The notes under the pieces were generated by a model. That model had not been told where the DNA came from, made no database searches, and saw only the letters and a program-made list of their open reading frames with translations. Positions 1-5,389 of a DNA stretch of 15,804 bases are shown piece by piece (position 1 is the stretch's first letter; the number at the start of each line of letters is the position of its first letter). The position numbers and the translations under genes were made by a program. Origin of the DNA: Massilia sp. UBA2604 (GTDB lineage Bacteria > Pseudomonadota > Gammaproteobacteria > Burkholderiales > Burkholderiaceae_D); NCBI GenBank assembly GCA_002339265.1, contig DDKG01000351.1, forward strand, positions 1-15,804, in the 5' to 3' direction.

Positions 1-202
1 CCGGTTAGCGGATTGCACTTCTTGACATCAAGTTGTGGGGGAAGGACTGTTCGGTACTAAAAATACGTGTGCAAAATCCTGCCAATTTGCGCACATTATT
101 GTAACGCATGATCCAAGCCAAGGCAGACTCACTTCCAAGAAATTATTTATTTCAAAATGTGTTTTTCTGCATCGTACTTTTGGCATTAATCTTACTGCCG
201 AG

Positions 203-231
203 TTGACCATGTAAATGATAATCGTTATCAT
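203..231 (+). promoter_or_regulatory. Predicted sigma70 promoter of the PepSY/ApbE operon
   Basis: A TTGACC hexamer at 203-208 and a TATCAT hexamer at 226-231 are separated by exactly 17 bases, each one or two changes from the sigma70 consensus. The -10 hexamer lies inside the Fur palindrome, so iron-loaded Fur would directly block polymerase. The predicted start of transcription is about base 238, at the annotated start codon, leaving essentially no leader. This is a sequence-only prediction. Confidence 0.6.
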
Positions 232-232
232 T
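214..232. promoter_or_regulatory. Fur box (iron-responsive operator)
   Basis: The 19-base sequence AATGATAATCGTTATCATT is an inverted repeat with 8 of 9 matching positions per arm. Its core TGATAATCGTTATCA matches the 7-1-7 Fur model TGATAATnATTATCA at all but one specified position. It overlaps the predicted -10 element and ends two bases before the first ATG of the operon. Fur with ferrous iron normally represses from such sites, so the operon should be induced by iron starvation. Confidence 0.9.
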
Positions 233-234
233 TA

Positions 235-969
235 ATGATGCCTTCTCCCGCAACTCCCCTCAAGAATAAAGCCGAGCCCGCCATCAGGGCCGAGCCCGCG
301 CCGGCCAGCGCCCCTGCATCCGATTCCAGTGCCAAGCCAATGGGCGCCCTGCCCGGCGCCGGCCGCGCCCTCTGGCTCAAGCAATTGCATCAATGGCATT
401 GGATCAGTTCGGCCATCTGCCTGATGGCCATGCTGCTGTTCAGCTTTACCGGCCTGACCCTGAACAACGCCACCCTGATCGAGGCCAAGCCGGTCGTCAC
501 GCGCCTGAAAGCGACGCTCCCCGAGCCGCTGCGGGCGCAGTTGCAGGCCTATGCCGAAGACCACGCCGACGCCGAGGTTCCACTGCCGAGCGAAATCGCC
601 GACTGGACCAATGGCGTCTTCCCGGTCGACGTGCGCGGCAAGCGCGCCGAATGGAGCGAAGAAGACGCCTACGTCGCCCTGCCCCGCCCCGGCGGCGACG
701 CCTGGCTGCGCATCGCCGTCGACGGCAGCGCAGAGTTCGAAAAGACCGACCGCGGCTGGATCTCGTGGCTCAACGACATGCACAAGGGCCGCAACACGGG
801 CGCGGTGTGGAGCTGGTTCATCGACATCTTCGCCGTGGCCTGCGTGGTGTTCTGCATCACCGGCTTCCTGATCCTGAAGTACCACGCGGCCAAGCGGCCG
901 TCGACCTGGCCGGTGGTCGGTTTCGGCATCGTGTTGCCGATCGTGCTGGCATTGTTGTTTGTCCACTGA
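235..969 (+). CDS. PepSY-associated membrane protein
   Basis: This inner-membrane protein of 244 residues has a PepSY_TM-like layout. After an Ala/Pro-rich N-terminus (residues 1-45) comes LHQWHW (His52, His55), a membrane segment at about 57-76, a periplasmic stretch of about 110 residues, the motif SWLNDMHKG (His183), a membrane segment at about 193-214 and a last one at about 224-243. Histidines at membrane boundaries are common in PepSY-type siderophore reductases, where heme has been proposed, so an electron-relay role is inferred. The first ATG (235) and second (238) directly follow the Fur box with no ribosome site. Met36 (ATG at 340) is another possible start, also without a clear ribosome site. 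The gene is first in a tight operon, 27 bases before the DUF2271 gene. The family call is fairly firm; the redox role is inferred from context. Confidence 0.8.
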   Translation: MMPSPATPLKNKAEPAIRAEPAPASAPASDSSAKPMGALPGAGRALWLKQLHQWHWISSAICLMAMLLFSFTGLTLNNATLIEAKPVVTRLKATLPEPLRAQLQAYAEDHADAEVPLPSEIADWTNGVFPVDVRGKRAEWSEEDAYVALPRPGGDAWLRIAVDGSAEFEKTDRGWISWLNDMHKGRNTGAVWSWFIDIFAVACVVFCITGFLILKYHAAKRPSTWPVVGFGIVLPIVLALLFVH

Positions 970-996
970 TCCATCAAACCTGAGAGAAGACCAAGA

Positions 997-1509
997 ATGA
1001 AACTGTCCCACTCGCTCGTCCTCACCCTGCCGCTCGCGTCCGGCTGGGCCATGGGCGCCGACTTGTCCGTCAAGTTCGACGTGCCGCAGCTGAACGTGGC
1101 CGAATACCACAAGCCCTATGTCGCGATCTGGATCGAGAATGCCGACCAGAGCATCGCCTCCAACCTGGCCGTGCTGTACGACGTCAAGATGAAGGACAAG
1201 GGCGGCGAGAAATGGGTCAAGGACTTGCGCACCTGGTGGCGCAAGGCGGGCCGCGACGCCACCCTGCCGATCGACGGCGTCAGCGGCGCCACCAAGGCGC
1301 CCGGCACCCACACGATGAAATTCGACGGCGCCAGGTTCGGCATCGACAAGCTGCCGGCCGGCGAATACAAGCTGGTGGTGGAAGCGGCGCGCGAAGCGGG
1401 CGGCCGCGAAGTGGTCAAGGTACCGTTCAACTGGGCGGGCAAGGGCAAGCTGGCGGCGAACGCGGCGGGCAAGGAAGAACTGGGCGCCGTGTCGCTCCAG
1501 ATCCAATAA
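997..1509 (+). CDS. Secreted DUF2271 protein, predicted covalent flavoprotein
   Basis: This protein of 170 residues has a signal peptide (hydrophobic residues 6-19, probable cleavage near residue 20) and a DUF2271-type body. The key feature is DGVSGAT at residues 93-99 (bases 1273-1293), which fits the ApbE recognition pattern Dxx[ST]GA[ST], the motif where NqrC and RnfG carry FMN on the last threonine. Thr99 is therefore the predicted FMN attachment site. Another gene of the same operon encodes an ApbE-type transferase. The start is supported by GAGAGAAG just upstream. The protein is probably a periplasmic one-electron carrier or terminal ferric reductase taking electrons from the PepSY membrane protein. 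The motif is seen directly; flavinylation and electron flow are inferred. Confidence 0.85.
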   Translation: MKLSHSLVLTLPLASGWAMGADLSVKFDVPQLNVAEYHKPYVAIWIENADQSIASNLAVLYDVKMKDKGGEKWVKDLRTWWRKAGRDATLPIDGVSGATKAPGTHTMKFDGARFGIDKLPAGEYKLVVEAAREAGGREVVKVPFNWAGKGKLAANAAGKEELGAVSLQIQ

Positions 1510-1528
1510 CGACAACAAGGAGAACCCC

Positions 1529-2350
1529 ATGCAACAGAACAAATTCTACAAAGCAGCCATCGTCGGCCTGATGCTCGCCGGCGCCACGATGACGGCCCAG
1601 GCCCACCGCGCCTGGATCCTGCCGAACACCGCCATGGTCGATTCGAAGGAAGCCTGGGTCACGATCGATGCCGCGATCTCGAACGAAGTGTTCGAGTTCA
1701 ACCACCACCCGCTGCGCCTGGACAACCTGACCATCACCGATCCGGACGGCGTGCAGGCCAAGGCCGAAGGCGCCGTGGTCGGCAAGTACCGCAGCACGCT
1801 CGACCTGCGCCTGCCGAAGGACGGCACCTATCGCCTGTCGATCGTCAACAACAACGTAATGGGCAGCTACAAGCTGAACGGCGAGACCAAGCGCTTCCGC
1901 GGCGCCGCCGGCAGCCCGGCGGTGGCGATCCCGGCCGGCGCCACCGACGTCCAGACCACCGCCGTCCACTCGCGCAACGAGACCTTCGTCTCGGCCAACA
2001 AGCTGAACGACACCGCGCTGAAGCCAGTCGGCGAAGGCCTGGAAATGATCCCGCTCACCAATCCGTCCGACCTGCGCGTCGGCGAGCCGATCCGCGTGCG
2101 CTTCCACCTCGACGGCAAGCCGGTGGCCAACCTGCCGTTCAGCATCGTGCAGGGCACCGTCAAGTACCGCGGCTCTTCGGGCGAGCAGCGCCTGACCACC
2201 GACGCCAAGGGCGAGGCCTCGTTCACCGTGCCGGCCGCGAATATGTACTGGCTCAGCGCCGGCTTCCCGTTCGGCGAAGGCCGCGAAAAGCCGCAACCGG
2301 GCGCCAAGCGCTACAGCTACGCGGCCACGCTCGAAGTCCTGCCGCAATAA
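1529..2350 (+). CDS. Secreted DUF4198 protein
   Basis: This periplasmic protein of 273 residues has a clear signal peptide ending AQA, so that the mature chain would start with His26 in HRAWILPN. DUF4198 proteins commonly begin the mature chain with a histidine followed by an aromatic residue and a proline, and have been linked to metal uptake. A further His pair is at residues 59-60. Two beta-sandwich-like parts are suggested: residues 26-115 and the C-terminal 180-273, the latter with the carboxypeptidase-regulatory-like pattern TTDAKGEASFTVP. The ribosome site AAGGAGA precedes the ATG, and the gene lies 19 bases after the DUF2271 gene. Metal delivery to, or binding beside, the flavin reductase is a reasonable guess; no catalytic function can be assigned. 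Confidence 0.82.
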   Translation: MQQNKFYKAAIVGLMLAGATMTAQAHRAWILPNTAMVDSKEAWVTIDAAISNEVFEFNHHPLRLDNLTITDPDGVQAKAEGAVVGKYRSTLDLRLPKDGTYRLSIVNNNVMGSYKLNGETKRFRGAAGSPAVAIPAGATDVQTTAVHSRNETFVSANKLNDTALKPVGEGLEMIPLTNPSDLRVGEPIRVRFHLDGKPVANLPFSIVQGTVKYRGSSGEQRLTTDAKGEASFTVPAANMYWLSAGFPFGEGREKPQPGAKRYSYAATLEVLPQ

Positions 2351-2355
2351 GCCCG

Positions 2356-3366
2356 ATGCGCGACGTCCTGGTTCCGCTGGAAGTCGACATGGCGCTGCCG
2401 CCGGGCGGCAGCACCTTGTACGCGACTGCCGGCACGGCGATGGGCACCGGCTGGTCGGCGCGGCTGATGCTGCCGCCCGGCGCGGACGGCGCCGCCCTGG
2501 AGCGCGCGCTCCAGGGTGAACTCGACGAGATCGTCGCGCAAATGAGTCATTGGGAATCGGATTCCCTGCTGTCGCGCTATAACGCTGCACCGGCCGGCAG
2601 CTGGCATGCGCTGCCGCCGCAGTTCTTCGACGTCGCCGACTACGCGCTGAGGGTGTTCGACGACAGCGGCGGCGCCTACGATCCGGCCGGCGGCCAGCTG
2701 GTGAACCTGTGGGGCTTCGGGGCCACCCGGCGCTATGACCAAGCGGGCTTTTACGCCCCGGACGCGGTTGCGATCGGCAACGCCCTCGCGCAGCGCGCCT
2801 CCAGCCAGCCTGTCCTCGACCGTGCGAGCCGCCGCCTGCTGCAGCCGGGCGGCGCCCTCCTCGATTTTTCTTCCGTCGCCAAGGGCTACGCGGTCGACTG
2901 CATGGCGCGCTGCCTGGAACAGCGCAGCGTGCGCCACTACGTGGTCGAGGCCGGCGGCGAGCTGCGCGGCGCCGGGACCAAGTCCAATGGCGAGCCGTGG
3001 TGGGTGGAAATCGAAGGCGTCCCGGACGCCGACGGCTCCGCCACCCAGGCCGTGGTCGCCCTGCATGGCCTGGCGATTGCCACCTCGGGCGACTATCGCC
3101 GCTATTTTCAACACGGCGTGCGGCGCGCCGCGCACACCCTCGATCCGCGCAGCGGCTACCCGGTCGCCAATGGCGTCGCCTCGGTGACGGTGCTGGCGCC
3201 CACCTGCATGGAGGCCGATGCATTGTCTACCGCCCTCACCGTGCTGGGCCCGGAGCAAGGCCTCGCCTTCGCCGAGACGCGCGGCATTGCGGCGCGCTTC
3301 CTGGTGCGCGCCGGCGCCGGCCTGGTCGAAACCAATTCCAGCAACTGGCGCTCGCTACTTCAATGA
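2356..3366 (+). CDS. apbE: FAD:protein FMN transferase (ApbE family)
   Basis: ApbE enzymes move FMN from FAD onto a Thr or Ser of a target protein in a magnesium-dependent reaction. The 336 residues keep the family landmarks: GTAMGTGWSARL (26-37), YDPAGGQLVNLWGFG (108-122), DFSSVAKGYAVD (170-181), VEAGGEL (197-203), TSGDYRRYF (243-251), HTLDPRSGYPV (260-270) and ADALSTAL (287-294), whose Asp288 and Thr292 are the expected metal ligands. The likely target is the DUF2271 protein encoded upstream. There is no signal peptide or lipobox, although periplasmic ApbE enzymes usually have one. A second start at 2389 (Met12) has a better ribosome site, GGAAG at 2379-2383, and also yields no signal peptide. 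The stop overlaps the next start as ATGA. Confidence 0.93.
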   Translation: MRDVLVPLEVDMALPPGGSTLYATAGTAMGTGWSARLMLPPGADGAALERALQGELDEIVAQMSHWESDSLLSRYNAAPAGSWHALPPQFFDVADYALRVFDDSGGAYDPAGGQLVNLWGFGATRRYDQAGFYAPDAVAIGNALAQRASSQPVLDRASRRLLQPGGALLDFSSVAKGYAVDCMARCLEQRSVRHYVVEAGGELRGAGTKSNGEPWWVEIEGVPDADGSATQAVVALHGLAIATSGDYRRYFQHGVRRAAHTLDPRSGYPVANGVASVTVLAPTCMEADALSTALTVLGPEQGLAFAETRGIAARFLVRAGAGLVETNSSNWRSLLQ

Positions 3367-4706
3367 TGCTGACGATCGAACCCTTGCGCTGGGGCGGCGC
3401 GCTCGCGCTGTCCGGCGCCTATCTCGCGATGTGCCTCGGCATCTGGCGCAGCCGCCTGGCGCGCACCAGGGCCGCCGGCGGCGCGGCCGACTGGCTGGTG
3501 GTCCATGCCAGCCAGACCGGCAGCGCCGAATTCCTGGCCGAGCGCACCGCTGCCACATTAGCCCTGGGCGGACTCGACGCGCGCGCCGCCTGCATGTCGA
3601 CCGTCGACACCGCGCAACTGGCCGCGGCCTCACGCGTGCTGTTCATCTGCAGCACCTATGGCGAGGGCGACGCGCCGGATACGGCCGCGCGCTTCGCCGG
3701 CCACACGATGGGCGAAGCGCCCGACCTGTCGCGCCTGCACTATGGCGTGCTGGCGCTGGGCGACGCGACCTATACCAATTACTGCGGCTTCGCTCGCGCG
3801 CTCGATGCCTGGCTGATGGAGCGCGGCGCCACGCCGCTGTTCGAACGGATCGACGTCGACCGCGGCGCGCCCGAGGCGCTGGCTGCCTGGCAGCACCACC
3901 TGAGCCACCTGGCCGGCACCAGCGATGCCCCGGACTGGGACGCGCCGGCCTACGGCGAATGGCGCATTGCCAGCCGCGCCCAACTGAATCCCGGCAGCGC
4001 CGGCGCCCCGCTGTACCGCATCGCGCTCGTCCCGCGCGACGGCCTGCTGCCCGCCTGGGAAGCGGGCGACCTGGCGCAGATCAGCGCGCCGCTCGACCCG
4101 GACCATCCGCGCGAATACTCGATCGCCTCGGTGCCGGGCGAAGGCCGGCTGGAATTGCTGGTGCGTCTGCAGCAGCGCGAGGACGGCACGCCCGGCGCGG
4201 CCTCCGGCTGGCTATGTGTGTGCGCGGACCCGAACGACACGATCCGCCTGCGCGTGCGCGCCCATGCGCGGTTCCGGCTGGGCGCCAATGCGCAGCGGCC
4301 GTTCATTGCGATCGGCAACGGCAGCGGCCTGGCCGGCCTGCGTTCGCTGCTCAAGGCGCGCATCGATGCCGGCGCCGACCGTAACTGGCTGCTGTTCGGC
4401 GAGCGTAATGCGGCCCACGACTTCTTGTGCAGGGAAGAACTGGAAGCATGGCGCAATGGCGGCATGCTGACGCGGCTCGACCTGGCGTTTTCACGCGACG
4501 AGGGGCAAGCTCGCTATGTACAACATCTGGTGGACCTGCATCGCGAAGAACTGCAACGCTGGGTCGCCGAAGGCGCGGCGATCTATGTGTGCGGCAGCCT
4601 GCAAGGCATGGCTGGCGGCGTGCACGATGCGCTGGTGTCGGCGCTCGGACCCGATACGGTCGAGGCAATGATGGCCGATGGGCGCTGTCGGCGCGATGTG
4701 TACTGA
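3363..4706 (+). CDS. Membrane-anchored NADPH flavodoxin/FAD reductase (CysJ-like)
   Basis: This diflavin reductase has 447 residues. A single membrane segment (about 10-28) is followed by a flavodoxin domain (about 44-185) with HASQTGSAE, STYGEGDAPD and LGDATYTNYCG as FMN-binding loops. A ferredoxin-reductase half follows, with the FAD motif REYSIAS (250-256), the NADPH-site motifs GNGSGLAGLRSLL (318-330), FGERN, AFSRDE and YVCGSLQGMA, and the C-terminal RRDVY typical of sulfite and cytochrome P450 reductases. It is about 150 residues shorter than CysJ and lacks most of the connecting domain. The start is fixed by the ATGA overlap with apbE. It should carry electrons from cytoplasmic NADPH to the membrane PepSY protein, which is inferred from gene order. 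Sulfite reduction is unlikely because no hemoprotein subunit lies nearby. Confidence 0.88.
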   Translation: MMLTIEPLRWGGALALSGAYLAMCLGIWRSRLARTRAAGGAADWLVVHASQTGSAEFLAERTAATLALGGLDARAACMSTVDTAQLAAASRVLFICSTYGEGDAPDTAARFAGHTMGEAPDLSRLHYGVLALGDATYTNYCGFARALDAWLMERGATPLFERIDVDRGAPEALAAWQHHLSHLAGTSDAPDWDAPAYGEWRIASRAQLNPGSAGAPLYRIALVPRDGLLPAWEAGDLAQISAPLDPDHPREYSIASVPGEGRLELLVRLQQREDGTPGAASGWLCVCADPNDTIRLRVRAHARFRLGANAQRPFIAIGNGSGLAGLRSLLKARIDAGADRNWLLFGERNAAHDFLCREELEAWRNGGMLTRLDLAFSRDEGQARYVQHLVDLHREELQRWVAEGAAIYVCGSLQGMAGGVHDALVSALGPDTVEAMMADGRCRRDVY

Positions 4707-4730
4707 GCTGAAGATGGTGTAGAAGCGAGA

Positions 4731-4751
4731 ACCGCCGGCAACGCCGGCGGT
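4731..4751. terminator. Hairpin between convergent genes, probable terminator
   Basis: A perfect nine-base stem, ACCGCCGGC and GCCGGCGGT with a three-base loop, lies 25 bases after the flavoprotein stop and downstream of the opposing KGG gene. No T-run follows on either strand, so termination may be inefficient or Rho-assisted. Confidence 0.5.
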
Positions 4752-4763
4752 ATCGATCAACCG

Positions 4764-4786
4764 TCGTGCTTCAACTTAAAGCACGA
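4764..4786 (-). terminator. Second hairpin directly after the KGG gene stop
   Basis: TCGTGCTT (4764-4771) pairs perfectly with AAGCACGA (4779-4786) around a seven-base loop. The stem begins at the base next to the stop codon of the minus-strand KGG gene. It may protect the 3' end of the message or act in termination with the hairpin at 4731-4751. No T-run is present. Confidence 0.4.
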
Positions 4787-5128
4787 TCAGCGGTTGTCGT
4801 TCTTGTGGCTTTGACGCCCTGCTTCGGCGTGCTGTTCAGGCGTGCCGCCCTGGACGCCTTTCTGCTGGCTGCCCTGGCTGCGGCCGCTTTGCTGGCTGCC
4901 CTGGTTCAGGTTGCTTTGCTGGCTGCCCTGGTTGCCGCTCTGCTGGTTACTCGAACCATGCGATGCACGGCCGCCCTGGCTGGCGATCTCGCGCTGGCGT
5001 TCCGGATCCATCGATGCGAAACCTTGCTTGCCGCTACCCTGGTTACCCTGGTTGCCGCTCTGGCTGTTGCCTTGCTGCGAGTACTGGTTGTTGCCCTGTG
5101 GGTTGTTGTTACGCGAATTGTTTGCCAT
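4787..5128 (-). CDS. KGG-repeat stress-induced protein, Gln/Asn/Gly-rich
   Basis: This hydrophilic, probably disordered protein has 113 residues and no signal peptide. Residues 35-57 (GFASMDPERQREIASQGG plus RASH) match the KGG repeat of stress-induced proteins such as GsiB and YciG/con-10. A second, weaker copy near the C-terminus reads GGTPEQHAEAGRQSH. Between and around them are repeats of the type GNQGSQQS, visible in DNA as recurring TGCTGGCTGCCCTGG on the plus strand. The ribosome site AAAGGAG lies seven bases before the ATG. KGG proteins accumulate in stationary phase, drought or salt stress in other bacteria; a protective role here is by family only. The gene diverges from baeS across 261 bases. 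The repeats could make its length variable between strains. Confidence 0.85.
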   Translation of the reverse strand: MANNSRNNNPQGNNQYSQQGNSQSGNQGNQGSGKQGFASMDPERQREIASQGGRASHGSSNQQSGNQGSQQSNLNQGSQQSGRSQGSQQKGVQGGTPEQHAEAGRQSHKNDNR

Positions 5129-5300
5129 GATTGACTCCTTTTCATCGTGAACAAAATGTCAGCGTTGCCGACTCGAAGGACTCCATCGTAGCCACCGAAA
5201 AGCGCCCTGAACACCAAAAAACGGCAACGATCCTGTAGGACCATGCCTTGTCGCCCGATGCGTCTGGGCCGGCAAACTGAAAGAAAAACTTGATATAAAT

Positions 5301-5329
5301 TTGGCAGTTCTTAGAATGATAATTATCAA
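5301..5329 (+). promoter_or_regulatory. Possible baeS promoter
   Basis: TTGGCA (5301-5306) and TATCAA (5324-5329) are spaced by 17 bases and would start transcription near 5336, leaving a leader of about 54 bases before baeS. The -10 is only a moderate match. It overlaps the palindrome at 5317-5328. Confidence 0.35.
5317..5328. promoter_or_regulatory. Perfect 12-base palindrome TGATAATTATCA, possible operator
   Basis: TGATAATTATCA contains both Fur-like half sites TGATAAT and ATTATCA, but overlapped by two bases instead of separated by one. It overlaps the possible -10 of baeS and lies in the divergent region with the KGG gene. It could be a degenerate Fur site or an operator for another dimeric regulator. 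Confidence 0.35.
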
Positions 5330-5389
5330 AATAGAAGCCATACAGAAGAAATGGGCTAATAAGAGACATTCTTATCTCCTGGCGGCAAT

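Noticed and set aside
21..32. Palindrome CTTGACATCAAG near the window start
   Set aside because: Short five-base arms, far from the operon start, and no known regulator pattern; no gene is visible in bases 1-213.
22..50. TTGACA at 22-27 as an upstream promoter
   Set aside because: A perfect -35 hexamer, but no acceptable -10 at 15-19 bases downstream.
232..1542. Long minus-strand open frame of 436 codons opposite the PepSY and DUF2271 genes
   Set aside because: It is an antisense shadow common in GC-rich DNA. It shows no family motif, and the plus-strand genes have signal peptides, ribosome sites and known domains.
1427..3223. Minus-strand open frame of 598 codons opposite DUF4198 and apbE
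   Set aside because: Arg/Pro/Gly/Ala-rich low-complexity translation without any recognisable domain, fully antisense to well supported genes.
5361..5378. Possible BaeR box just before baeS (TTATCTCCTGGCGGC)
   Set aside because: Only the CTCC core and a few flanking bases match, and it overlaps the expected ribosome-binding position.
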